This document shows positions 34,989-43,421 of a stretch of DNA of 64,000 bases, piece after piece. The DNA lies in contig NZ_CP044399.1 in NCBI RefSeq assembly GCF_008931805.1, positions 1,798,001 to 1,862,000 on the forward strand. The letters run 5' to 3'. Positions within the stretch are counted from its first letter, which is position 1. Each line of letters begins with the position of its first letter. The stretch comes from Moritella marina ATCC 15381 (GTDB taxonomy: Bacteria > Pseudomonadota > Gammaproteobacteria > Enterobacterales > Moritellaceae). The position numbers were made by a program, and so were the translations under genes. Below the pieces are notes generated by a model, which was not told the origin of the DNA, searched no databases, and worked only from the letters and a program-made list of their open reading frames with translations.

Positions 34989-36203
34989 CTAACCTGGTCT
35001 TCCATCCACTCTTGCTTTAAACAACATTGGCGCATAATGATAAACGAATAATCCAAACGCGATTAACCAAAATATAATGCTAACGTTAATAAAAGTAATA
35101 TAATGCTGCATCCAGAAAATTGGACCAATTACCCGTACCGTTGCTGCAATAAAGATACTCAAGAAGCCCCAATACATCGCTTTCGGTTGTTGTAGCATAC
35201 GCCCTGTATGACCCAATGATACGCGAGATATCATGGCTAGAATTAACCCGCCCATACCGCCGACCGTAATTAAATGCCATAAATGACTCACAAAAGGTAC
35301 TGGAATAAAGTAACTCAAGCCAACAGTGAATAGTCCAACCCAGATAAAGAACAACGAACCATGAATTGACCATAACAGCGGTACACCAAACGTGATCCAA
35401 GGTTTCCAACGACACCAGCGAATTGCTTGACTGACACCAGAGATCAAGAACAGAATACCAAATACTGCAGCTGGCACGGTAAATAATGGCTGTAGTAATA
35501 ACAAGGCGGTAATAACAGCAAGACTACCCGTAGCCAGTTTTTCTAACCAAGGTAAAGGTAATACTTTTGTCGTTTTAGTACCGTTTGCCGTAAACATAGG
35601 CACAACACGCCCCGCCATCACCGACATTAACACAGCCATTAAGGTAACTGATGCATAAGCAGCTTGGTTAACAGTCATGTTTGCTAGCCCTAATTTAGCT
35701 AAATGCATTTCAAGATTCGCCACTGTAAATAGCACCAATATCGGTACAAAAAACAAATTACGGTACTGCTTTATTTTCAGCAAAGGTTTAGCCAAAATAT
35801 ACGCAACCGCCGGTAAGAAACTCAAATCAATCAAAATAATCACATAATCATTCAACAGTGTTGGCAACCACATTGGTAACAACAGTACCACACGCCCCGC
35901 TAACCACAGCATGAATAGTCCCAGCAAAGGTAAACCTGAAATACCGCGCATTCCCGTCCAGTTCTGGATCGCGGTTAACAGAAAACCAGCAACAATCGCG
36001 CAGCCAAAACCAAATAGCATTTCATGTATATGCCACCACAGTCCGCCGCCATAAGGCTGAAAGCTGACGTGACCGGATAACATTGCGCCCCAGAGTAATA
36101 AAGCGATGACACTAAACAAAGCACCCGCTAAGAAGAATGGGCGGAAGCCAAGACGTAACACAGGGAGGATTTTTTGCTCCTCAGCTAAGTCAGTTATTTG
36201 CAT
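34989..36203 (-). CDS. nnrS: NnrS-family membrane protein
   Basis: 404 aa with about twelve transmembrane helices and the family landmarks LRLGFRPFFLAGALF, WWHIHEMLFGFGCAIVAGFLLTAIQNWTG and an HTGRML-type segment near the end. NnrS proteins are heme- and copper-binding inner-membrane proteins that protect against nitric oxide and nitrosative stress. Several His residues in helices (HIHEM, HLWHLI) could be ligands. It is followed leftward by a hairpin and preceded by the feo operon, which ends in its own terminator, so it is a separate unit. Confidence 0.92.
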   Translation of the reverse strand: MQITDLAEEQKILPVLRLGFRPFFLAGALFSVIALLLWGAMLSGHVSFQPYGGGLWWHIHEMLFGFGCAIVAGFLLTAIQNWTGMRGISGLPLLGLFMLWLAGRVVLLLPMWLPTLLNDYVIILIDLSFLPAVAYILAKPLLKIKQYRNLFFVPILVLFTVANLEMHLAKLGLANMTVNQAAYASVTLMAVLMSVMAGRVVPMFTANGTKTTKVLPLPWLEKLATGSLAVITALLLLQPLFTVPAAVFGILFLISGVSQAIRWCRWKPWITFGVPLLWSIHGSLFFIWVGLFTVGLSYFIPVPFVSHLWHLITVGGMGGLILAMISRVSLGHTGRMLQQPKAMYWGFLSIFIAATVRVIGPIFWMQHYITFINVSIIFWLIAFGLFVYHYAPMLFKARVDGRPG

Positions 36204-36267
36204 GGATTTAACCTTTAAAATAAGAATTAATTAAAGTATATGAGCAAAAAGAAGGGCTGTAATTGAC

Positions 36268-36310
36268 AAAAGGCAAATACCCAACTTAATTAGTCAAGTA
36301 TTTGCCTTTT
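36268..36310 (-). terminator. Terminator of the feoABC operon
   Basis: A 13-bp perfect stem AAAAGGCAAATAC with a long loop. T-rich runs flank it on both strands. It lies 46 bp after feoC. Confidence 0.8.
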
Positions 36311-36355
36311 TATTGATGCGATTGCTTTTATATGCGGCCTTAATTTATCACCGCT

Positions 36356-36592
36356 TTAATTTAAGACTGTCACAGCAAGCTCACTCTCTGTATTCCAACG
36401 GTAATAGACATCGCAGCTTGTTTGACCAAGTCGAGGACGTTCACTTACCTGTGTGGATACCTTACCTTTCGCTATCCACAATGCCAGCATTGCATCGATA
36501 CCGTCTTCGCTAATACTAAACTTTTTAGCCAGTTCAGCACGACTGGTTTTGCCGTTAGCAACAAGATGATCTTTCAGGCGCGTTAAAATCAT
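36356..36592 (-). CDS. feoC: FeoC-like winged-helix protein
   Basis: A 78-aa small winged-helix protein (LTRLKDHLVANGKTSRAELAKKFSISEDGIDAMLALWIAKGKV), similar to FeoC, the third gene of Feo operons. FeoC has been linked to FeoB stability and may sense Fe-S status. Only one Cys is visible (SCDVYYRW), fewer than in Fe-S-binding FeoC. The start overlaps feoB's end by 38 bp, and a GAGGGG site lies inside feoB, pointing to translational coupling. Confidence 0.83.
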   Translation of the reverse strand: MILTRLKDHLVANGKTSRAELAKKFSISEDGIDAMLALWIAKGKVSTQVSERPRLGQTSCDVYYRWNTESELAVTVLN

Positions 36593-38867
36593 ATTGGCCC
36601 CTCTCCTCTTGCAGCTTTATTTTGTTACCTTGTTTTTTCAACAGTACAACAACGATGCCCATGAGAACACTGAAGAAACCTATCCAGCCCAAGCTTGATA
36701 CTGGGTGCGCTGCAAACTCGACAATTTGGTAATACAGAGTCGCGACAAAGTAGCCTAAGAACATAGTCCAACCAGCAATGAATACGGCAAATGGACGACC
36801 GAACTCACGCACATATGCGCCCATTGCTGCAGCGCAAGGCGTATACAATAAAATAAACAATAAGAATGCAAAAGCAGCAGCATCAGAGACAAAGCTGTCT
36901 TTTAAATTACCAAAGATAGTCACATCAACTTCTTGGTCGTCAGCAACAGCGCTCATATCGGTCAAATCACCCACATCAACACCCAGTGGGTCTGAATAAC
37001 TTAACTCGGCTAGATTCGCAGGTATTGATAATACCGCCTCTTCTAAGCTGGCGAGTAAATCAAACTCGGCATCATCACCTTCTGCACTTGAATACAAACT
37101 ATTCAAGGTACCAATAACAGCTTCTTTAGCAAAAATACCGGTGATAATACCCACGGTTGCTTGCCAGTTATCCGCTTGAATACCGATAGGAGCAAGTAAC
37201 GGCGTGGCCACTTGTGCCACTTGCGACAGTACCGAACTTTCAGTTTCTTCGTTGCCAAAACTACCATCTGTGCCCAATGAATTAAAGAAGCTTAAAAACG
37301 CGACGACTAAGACAATAGTTTTACCGGCACCAAAGACAAAACGCTTGAGTTTTTGCCAAGTAATAATCAGCATATTCTGCATGGTTGGTAATTCGTAATC
37401 AGGCATTTCCATGATAAAGCTATCACTGCGACCAGGATAAAGGCTCCAGCGTAATAACAGCCCCGTGAATACCGCCACTAAAATACCAATAATGTATAAA
37501 GCAAAAACAATATTCTGACCATGTTCAGGGAAGAATGCCGCAGAGAATAATGCGTAAACAGGTAATCTAGCACCACATGACATAAACGGTGCCATTGCAG
37601 CGGATAATCGGCGCTCACGTTCATGCTCTAACGTACGCGTCGCCATAATCGCGGGTACATTACAGCCAAAACCCAGCACTAGGGGCACGAATGCTTTACC
37701 TGGCAAGCCAATTTTTTGCATTACTTTATCGAGTACAAACGCCGCTCGCGCCATATAACCAGAACTTTCCAGTAGTGACAGAAATAGATACAAGCAACCA
37801 ATCACCGGAATAAAGGTCGCCACCGTTTGTATACCACCACCAATACCGTTGGCAATAATCGTCACCAGCCAGACTGGCAATATCCCATCCAATAGGTAAT
37901 GACCGCCATCCACTAACACGCTACCAAAGCTGATATCAAAGAAATCAATGAATGCGCCGCCAATGTTTATCGAGAACATAAACATTAAATACATCACTGC
38001 AAAGAAGAGCGGAATACCGATATATTTATTCAAGACTACTTGGTCAACTTTATCGCTGAATGAACGACTTAACTTACCTTCCTGACGACGTACCTTATTA
38101 CACAGCTGATGTAAAAATGTATAACGTACATTGGCAATATGGAAATCCGTTTCGACTGACTCGGCAACTTTATGCTTAACCTCAGATACCTGAATAAGAA
38201 TGTCTAGATTTAATAATTCATTTACCAAGCTGTCATTTTCTAATGCGCGAACAGCCAGTGCTCGAGGTGCAACATTATGTTCATAAAAATGAATATCTAA
38301 TTCGCTGATTGCCGCTTCTATTTCGGTGCCATAATTCATCGTTAACGGGGTTGTTTTAACGCCTTTTTGCACTAACGAGTGTAAGTTTTGTTTAAACTCA
38401 CTGACTTCGTTTTTAGCATTCGCAGACAGTGCCAATACCGGACAACCAAGCGCCTTTTCTAATTTTTTAACATCCAATACTTGGCGTTGACGTGCTAATA
38501 CATCCATCTTGTTTAATACAACAACCATAGGACGGCCTAACTCACGTAACTGTAACGTCATGTACAAGCTACGCTCTAGGCAAGATGCATCAACGACATT
38601 AATGATCAGATCCGCTGTGTGATTTAATGCCGCCTTAGAGGCAATCATTTCATCAACACTGTTCACTTCATTACTACTGTCCAGTGCATAGATCCCGGGT
38701 AAGTCCGTTAATAAGAAGTCATCGCCGGCATGACCATAGCGGCCTGTTTTTTTATCAACAGTCACGCCAGCCCAGTTACCAACTCGTTGGTTAGCACCGG
38801 TCAAGGCATTAAATAAGGTCGTTTTACCGCTATTTGGATTACCAATGGTTAGGATTTGATACAACAT
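36555..38867 (-). CDS. feoB: Ferrous iron transporter FeoB
   Basis: 770 aa. The N-terminal G domain has G1 GNPNSGKTTLFNALTG, a G2/G3 region with DLPGIYALD, and G4 NKMD. It continues through a guanine-dissociation-inhibitor-like helical part to the membrane domain with two Gate repeats (FFAVMYLMFMFSINIGGAFIDF, PLVLGFGCNVPAIMATRTL, and C-terminal FLLFILLYTPCAAAMGA). The Cys residues in the second Gate are in place. It imports Fe2+, chiefly without oxygen. It overlaps feoA by one base and feoC by 38. Confidence 0.96.
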   Translation of the reverse strand: MLYQILTIGNPNSGKTTLFNALTGANQRVGNWAGVTVDKKTGRYGHAGDDFLLTDLPGIYALDSSNEVNSVDEMIASKAALNHTADLIINVVDASCLERSLYMTLQLRELGRPMVVVLNKMDVLARQRQVLDVKKLEKALGCPVLALSANAKNEVSEFKQNLHSLVQKGVKTTPLTMNYGTEIEAAISELDIHFYEHNVAPRALAVRALENDSLVNELLNLDILIQVSEVKHKVAESVETDFHIANVRYTFLHQLCNKVRRQEGKLSRSFSDKVDQVVLNKYIGIPLFFAVMYLMFMFSINIGGAFIDFFDISFGSVLVDGGHYLLDGILPVWLVTIIANGIGGGIQTVATFIPVIGCLYLFLSLLESSGYMARAAFVLDKVMQKIGLPGKAFVPLVLGFGCNVPAIMATRTLEHERERRLSAAMAPFMSCGARLPVYALFSAAFFPEHGQNIVFALYIIGILVAVFTGLLLRWSLYPGRSDSFIMEMPDYELPTMQNMLIITWQKLKRFVFGAGKTIVLVVAFLSFFNSLGTDGSFGNEETESSVLSQVAQVATPLLAPIGIQADNWQATVGIITGIFAKEAVIGTLNSLYSSAEGDDAEFDLLASLEEAVLSIPANLAELSYSDPLGVDVGDLTDMSAVADDQEVDVTIFGNLKDSFVSDAAAFAFLLFILLYTPCAAAMGAYVREFGRPFAVFIAGWTMFLGYFVATLYYQIVEFAAHPVSSLGWIGFFSVLMGIVVVLLKKQGNKIKLQEERGQYDFNAPERSSCC

Positions 38868-39094
38868 TACACGGCCTCAACTTCAATTTGTTGCGCCAGT
38901 TGCTTACGGATGGCGACAGATACACCACGCACCGATATTTGCAACGGATCCCCCATAGGCGCACGGCGCATTAATGTGACTTGAGTCTGTGGTAATACAC
39001 CCATCACCATTAATTTCTTGCGCGTGTCGGCAGGTAAAGCTGACATATCGGTAATTTTAACAACGGCACCATCGTTCAATAACGCTAACTTCAT
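38867..39094 (-). CDS. feoA: Ferrous iron transport protein FeoA
   Basis: A 75-aa SH3-like cytoplasmic protein (VKITDMSALPADTRKKLMVMGVLPQTQVTLMRRAPMGDPLQISVRGVSVAIRKQLAQQI), matching FeoA, which binds FeoB and helps its activity. First gene of feoABC. The stop and feoB start overlap. Its promoter region holds an FNR box and a Fur box. Confidence 0.95.
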   Translation of the reverse strand: MKLALLNDGAVVKITDMSALPADTRKKLMVMGVLPQTQVTLMRRAPMGDPLQISVRGVSVAIRKQLAQQIEVEAV

Positions 39095-39110
39095 ATCTGA
39101 CCAACCCTAA

Positions 39111-39125
39111 TGATAACTATTATTA
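39111..39125 (-). promoter_or_regulatory. Fur box of feoABC
   Basis: TGATAAC-T-ATTATTA matches the 7-1-7 Fur consensus TGATAAT-N-ATTATCA at 12 of 14 positions. It overlaps the expected transcription start, fitting iron-dependent repression. Confidence 0.75.
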
Positions 39126-39130
39126 TTAAT

Positions 39131-39136
39131 ATTCTA
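39131..39136 (-). promoter_or_regulatory. -10 box of feoABC
   Basis: TAGAAT on the minus strand. A start about 7-8 bp downstream would put the FNR site centre at about -41. Confidence 0.55.
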
Positions 39137-39157
39137 CGCAGGCAGTATAAATAACTC

Positions 39158-39171
39158 TTGATATGAATCAA
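39158..39171 (-). promoter_or_regulatory. FNR box of feoABC
   Basis: TTGAT-ATGA-ATCAA is a perfect match to the FNR consensus TTGAT-N4-ATCAA. Its spacing to the -10 is that of a class II activated promoter, so induction without oxygen is expected. Confidence 0.8.
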
Positions 39172-39411
39172 TACGCTATAAATAAAATAGCCCAAAACAC
39201 AATTAATTAACCATAAAGTAGTAATTTAATATAACGGGAGGATTTATCAATAAGAGAGGTATAACAAAAGGGTATATGCAGCCCACCACTATGCTGGTTT
39301 TGTGAGCTACATATTTTTAGGCTAACATTTATAAAATGGTTTTATAACGTTATGGGCTTTACTATAAGTTATTATAACTAGCGATACATTACTGTTATAA
39401 AATATAAAAAA
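39172..39411. other. Spacer upstream of the feo promoter
   Basis: 240 bp of AT-rich sequence with no gene, between the FNR box and the end of the ABC exporter gene. No clear terminator for that gene is seen. Confidence 0.5.
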
Positions 39412-41244
39412 CTAAGCGCCTTCACCAATAAAACCACCCGTTTGATGTGCCCAAAGTTGCGCATAAATACCCTTTTTAGCCAGTAATTCTTGATGTGACC
39501 CCTGCTCTATCACACGCCCTTCATCTAAAATGATCAAGCGATCCATCGCCGCTATTGTTGATAGACGATGTGCAATCGCAATCACGGTTTTACCATCCAT
39601 CAATTCATTAAGACTGTCTTGAATTGCTGATTCAACTTCAGAATCTAACGCCGAGGTCGCTTCGTCTAATACCAGAATTGGCGCATCTTTTAGCAATACA
39701 CGCGAAATAGCGATACGCTGACGCTGACCACCCGAGAGTTTAACTCCACGTTCACCCACTTGTGCATCATAGCCCTTGTTACCAAAGGTATCGGTCAACG
39801 TACTAATAAACTCATGGGCGCAAGCTTGTTTTGTCGCTTTCAATAATTGCGCTTCGCTCGCATCTGGATCACCATACATAATATTATCGCGAATGGTACG
39901 ATGTAGTAATGAGGTATCCTGAGTCACCATACCAATTTGACCACGCAGGCTATCTTGCTGCACTGCACTGATATTTTGACCATCAATTTTGATAGAGCCT
40001 GATTCAACATCATGAAAACGCATTAACAAGTTAACTAATGTGGATTTACCTGCACCAGAACGTCCAACTAAACCGACTTTCTCACCCGCTTTGATCGTTA
40101 GATTCAAGTTATCAATAACGCCTGCTGATTCACCGTAATGGAAACTAATATTATCAAAGGCAATCTCACCAGCAGACACGGTGAGTGGCTTCGCATTAGG
40201 TTTATCTTCAATCTCAATTGGTTTAGCCAAGGTATTCATACCATCAATCACAGTTCCCATGTTTTCGAACAGACCACCGATTTCCCACATGATCCATTTT
40301 GACATACTGTTGAGGCGTAATGCTAAACTGATCGCAACAGCAATAATACCAACACTTAAGCTTGAATCTAACCACAACATAATCGAGATCGCACCAACAC
40401 CGAACAATAATAAGTAGTTCAATAGCTCCACGCAGAAAGTAAAACCCGTGACCAGGCGCATTTGCTTATGTACTGTCACCAAGAATTCGTCCATGCCTTC
40501 TTCTGCATACACCATTTCACGGGAGTTATGCGAAAATAGCTTCACCGTCGTGATGTTGGTATAACTATCAACTAGCCTTCCTGTCATCATAGAACGTGCA
40601 TTCGCTTGTTCTGTCGAAATCTTCTTTAGTTTAGGCACAAAATATAATTGAATCGCAATAAAGCCAATAAACCACGCCAGCATAGGTAACATCAAGCGCA
40701 TGTCAGCTTGACCTATCATGACTAACATCGCGATAAAGTATACCGAAATATAAACCAGCACATCTAATAGTTTCATCACTGTCTCACGTACTGATAAGGC
40801 TGTTTGCATCACCTTAGTCGCAATACGACCAGCAAAGTCACTTTGGAAAAAAGACACACTTTGGCGTAATAAATAACGGTGCGCTAACCAGCGAATAGAC
40901 ATAGGGTAATTACCCAGTAGTGTCTGGTGCATAATGAGCGAATGTAGTAACACCAGTAATGGCATTCCCACTAATATCAACGCACTTAAGCCTATTAGAT
41001 TGGTACTTTCTTCATTAAGAAAATTTCGTGGTTCATGGTTTGATAGCCAGTCAACCAGCTGACCCATAAAGCCAAATAGCGACACTTCTAATATCGCAAT
41101 CATCGCGCTTAATACTGCCATCGCTAATAAAGGCGACTCAAAACCACGCGTATAATAACGGCAAAAAGCCACAAGATTTGTCGGCGGCTGTTCGGGTTGG
41201 TGTTTCGGGAATGCCGAAGACATTTTTTCAAAAAACTTAAACAT
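39412..41244 (-). CDS. MsbA-like ABC exporter (fused permease-ATPase)
   Basis: A 610-aa half-transporter. The N-terminal membrane domain has about six helices. The ATPase has Walker A GLVGRSGAGKST, Q-loop GMVTQDTSLLH, signature LSGGQRQR, Walker B ILVLDEATSALDS and H-loop AHRLS. It should work as a homodimer or heterodimer exporting lipid or peptide-like substrates. It lacks any peptidase or extra domain. It is monocistronic, divergent from the tyrP-like gene. The substrate is unknown; it resembles the YwjA/MsbA-like group of exporters without being lipid A flippase for certain. Confidence 0.92.
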   Translation of the reverse strand: MFKFFEKMSSAFPKHQPEQPPTNLVAFCRYYTRGFESPLLAMAVLSAMIAILEVSLFGFMGQLVDWLSNHEPRNFLNEESTNLIGLSALILVGMPLLVLLHSLIMHQTLLGNYPMSIRWLAHRYLLRQSVSFFQSDFAGRIATKVMQTALSVRETVMKLLDVLVYISVYFIAMLVMIGQADMRLMLPMLAWFIGFIAIQLYFVPKLKKISTEQANARSMMTGRLVDSYTNITTVKLFSHNSREMVYAEEGMDEFLVTVHKQMRLVTGFTFCVELLNYLLLFGVGAISIMLWLDSSLSVGIIAVAISLALRLNSMSKWIMWEIGGLFENMGTVIDGMNTLAKPIEIEDKPNAKPLTVSAGEIAFDNISFHYGESAGVIDNLNLTIKAGEKVGLVGRSGAGKSTLVNLLMRFHDVESGSIKIDGQNISAVQQDSLRGQIGMVTQDTSLLHRTIRDNIMYGDPDASEAQLLKATKQACAHEFISTLTDTFGNKGYDAQVGERGVKLSGGQRQRIAISRVLLKDAPILVLDEATSALDSEVESAIQDSLNELMDGKTVIAIAHRLSTIAAMDRLIILDEGRVIEQGSHQELLAKKGIYAQLWAHQTGGFIGEGA

Positions 41245-41375
41245 AGAGGATCATTATCTGAGCAATTTAAAGACCGCACTATGGTACTACGGAATTGAGA
41301 AAGTGCGTAGTCTACATAGCTAGATTAGCAATCTTGTAGCAGTGTTTTATATTAAACTAGAAAGAAAATACACAG

Positions 41376-41393
41376 TGTAAATATTAATTTACA
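41376..41393. promoter_or_regulatory. TyrR box 1
   Basis: TGTAAA-TATTAA-TTTACA is a perfect match to the TyrR strong-box consensus TGTAAA-N6-TTTACA. It lies about 60 bp upstream of a possible -10. Confidence 0.8.
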
Positions 41394-41493
41394 CCACTAT
41401 TTACACCTTTTACACCAAAAACGTTTCACAAAGCCCTATAAAATAAGTAAACTCGCTCAATCTTAGCTATTTTCATGTGCTCAAGACACTTAC

Positions 41494-41511
41494 TGTAAAC
41501 TTAGCTTTACA
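41494..41511. promoter_or_regulatory. TyrR box 2
   Basis: TGTAAA-CTTAGC-TTTACA is a second perfect TyrR strong box, 45 bp before the permease ATG. The centre-to-centre distance to box 1 is 118 bp. Confidence 0.8.
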
Positions 41512-41555
41512 GGCAGATTTGCACAATTTAATGATTACCCGTAATGGAATGTTTT

Positions 41556-42800
41556 ATGACTTCGAATAAAATAGTAGGCAGTACCCTTATTGTTGCTGGC
41601 ACCGCGCTTGGTGGTGGTATGTTAGCATTACCTCTTGCATCGGCTGGTTTAGGTTTTTATCCTGCAGCATTGCTGATCTTCGTTAACTGGGCTTTAATGA
41701 CTTATACAGCATTATTGATGTTAGAAATTCATCAACACGCTGAACAAGATGCAACACTTAACTCCCTAGCAAAAAACTTACTTGGTAAACCAGGTCAATA
41801 CCTGGCGACTTTTGCTTCGTTCTTCTTATTTTATGCACTTTGCGCAGCATATATCGCGGGGGGCGGTTCACAACTGACAAACAAGATAAATGATTTCATG
41901 AGTTTAGAGTTAACGCCTCAGTTTGGCGCGATACTGCTTACAATCATAGTTGCGACAGTCGTGTCTATCGGCACACATTCAGTGGATCTGGTAAATCGCG
42001 TTTTATTTAGTGTGAAAATCATTGTTTTAGCCTTAACGCTTAGCCTGTTATTCCCACACGTTGAATCAATCAACCTATTAGAAATGCCAGTACAACAAGG
42101 CCTATTATTGTCCGCATTACCGGTTATCTTCACTTCGTTTGGTTTCCACGGCAGTATCCCGTCTATCGTACGTTATGTTGGTGTTGATATTAAAACGCTG
42201 AAGAAAGTGATGATTTGCGGCGCATCTGCCCCGCTTGTTATTTACCTACTATGGCAAGCAGCGACCCAAGGTGTTTTGAGTCAAACAGATTTACTGGCGA
42301 ATAACTCGTTAACAAGCTTTATTACATCACTTAGCTCTGTATTACAGCAACCACAAGTCAGTCAATCTGTGTCTGTATTTGCAGATCTAGCATTAGCAAC
42401 GTCATTCTTAGGGGTGAGTTTAGGTTTGTTTGATTTGTTATCTGGCATGATGAAACGCGCGAACAGCACCCTGAACAGCAATGAAAGCAACTCGACTATG
42501 AGCACTGATGGTAAGTCACACCGAGTTAAAACGGCACTCGTGACATTCTTACCACCACTGGCTTTTGCTCTTTTTTACCCACAAGGTTTCATTACCGCGT
42601 TAGGCTATGCCGCCGTTGCGTTGGTGATATTAGCGATCTTTTTACCTGTCGCAATGGTAACAAAACAACGTAAAGCACAAACAAGCGGTTACCGTGTTGT
42701 CGGTGGTAATGTGACGCTAGTACTGGCCAGCTTAATGGGTTGTTTAATCATCGCATCACAATTTTTACAAATGGCGGATGTGATCCCAGCTGTGGGTTAG
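41556..42800 (+). CDS. tyrP: TyrP-like aromatic amino acid permease
   Basis: 414 aa from the ATG at 41556 (GGA 8 bp upstream; an in-frame ATG at 41544 has none). An eleven-helix member of the hydroxy/aromatic amino acid permease family, beginning NKIVGSTLIVAGTALGGGMLALPLASAG, with FTSFGFHGSIPSIVRYVG in the middle. It is a proton-driven importer of tyrosine (or tryptophan) in the inner membrane. The two TyrR boxes upstream support tyrosine as the substrate. It ends at a strong terminator. Confidence 0.92.
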   Translation: MTSNKIVGSTLIVAGTALGGGMLALPLASAGLGFYPAALLIFVNWALMTYTALLMLEIHQHAEQDATLNSLAKNLLGKPGQYLATFASFFLFYALCAAYIAGGGSQLTNKINDFMSLELTPQFGAILLTIIVATVVSIGTHSVDLVNRVLFSVKIIVLALTLSLLFPHVESINLLEMPVQQGLLLSALPVIFTSFGFHGSIPSIVRYVGVDIKTLKKVMICGASAPLVIYLLWQAATQGVLSQTDLLANNSLTSFITSLSSVLQQPQVSQSVSVFADLALATSFLGVSLGLFDLLSGMMKRANSTLNSNESNSTMSTDGKSHRVKTALVTFLPPLAFALFYPQGFITALGYAAVALVILAIFLPVAMVTKQRKAQTSGYRVVGGNVTLVLASLMGCLIIASQFLQMADVIPAVG

Positions 42801-42837
42801 AGCACTTAACGAAGACAGTGAATTAGCCATATAAATA

Positions 42838-42868
42838 AGCCCCGTTATCAGTACATGATAGCGGGGCT
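42838..42868. terminator. Rho-independent terminator between tyrP and ydbL
   Basis: A 12-bp GC-rich stem AGCCCCGTTATC (one G-T pair) with a 7-nt loop, followed on + by ATTTTTT. The minus side is also T-rich, so it can serve both convergent genes. Confidence 0.9.
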
Positions 42869-42890
42869 ATTTTTTAATTACTTCTTTTAA

Positions 42891-43211
42891 CTATTTCTTC
42901 TTCCACTGCCCTGGAGCAGATTCAATAAACTGGCCTTGTTCTGTCATCGACATGGCTTTTTTCGCTGCGCGTGCAGAGATAGCCCCAACGGTCACATTAT
43001 GCTTAGTTGCTAGTTCTTGATATTTCGCTTTGCGTTTACCATTTACGTCTTTAATTAACGCGTTGACTTCAGCACTTGGCTTGACAGCTCCCAGATAGCC
43101 ATTAACTTGCTCGCCAACTAACCCAGCTTGTTTTGCGGATTGTAAATCAATTGCTTGTACCGAAAAGGACATCGCAAATAAAATAATCAAGGTTGAAAAA
43201 ATTCTTTTCAT
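42891..43211 (-). CDS. ydbL: YdbL-like periplasmic protein (DUF1318)
   Basis: 106 aa from the ATG at 43211; an ATG four codons earlier is part of the GGAG ribosome binding region. A signal peptide ends near SFSVQA. The mature part is DUF1318 (DLQSAKQAGLVGEQVNGYLGAV...INGKRKAKYQ-type, KHNVTVGAISARAAKKAM). In E. coli, YdbL modulates the YdbH-YnbE outer-membrane phospholipid transport bridge. It is third in the ydbH-ynbE-ydbL order here, as in E. coli. Confidence 0.92.
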   Translation of the reverse strand: MKRIFSTLIILFAMSFSVQAIDLQSAKQAGLVGEQVNGYLGAVKPSAEVNALIKDVNGKRKAKYQELATKHNVTVGAISARAAKKAMSMTEQGQFIESAPGQWKKK

Positions 43212-43228
43212 TGTAAACTCCATTTTGG

Positions 43229-43414
43229 CTAGAATAACTCGTCATCGCTAAATACATCATCTAGCTCTTTATCAACTTTCACTTTAATTTCATGATCAAT
43301 TTTTACATTTAAATTAATCACTATCGGTTTGTCGGGAACAGCAAGCTGTACTGTTGGGGTACAACCGGCAATAAGTACAAGTAAACTTGCACTAAATAAC
43401 AGTGCTTTCATCAT
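43229..43414 (-). CDS. ynbE: YnbE-like outer-membrane lipoprotein
   Basis: 61 aa with lipobox LIAGC after a short signal (MMKALLFSASLLVL). The mature part VQLAVPDKPIVINLNVKIDHEIKVKVDKEL contains beta strands that in E. coli extend the YdbH beta-sheet at the outer membrane. It lies 7 bp after ydbH and 17 bp before ydbL, so one operon. Confidence 0.9.
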   Translation of the reverse strand: MMKALLFSASLLVLIAGCTPTVQLAVPDKPIVINLNVKIDHEIKVKVDKELDDVFSDDELF

Positions 43415-43421
43415 TATATCC

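Larger units (their letters stand above)
41245..41555. promoter_or_regulatory. Divergent regulatory region: ABC exporter / tyrP-like permease
   Basis: 311 bp containing two perfect TyrR boxes (41376-41393 and 41494-41511) and additional TTTACA half sites at 41400 and 41409. TATAAA at 41437 may be a -10. The rest has no gene. Confidence 0.6.

Noticed and set aside
36204-36267. Possible NsrR/DNR site before nnrS
   Set aside because: Only a weak -10/-35 pair is visible, and no operator matched well enough.
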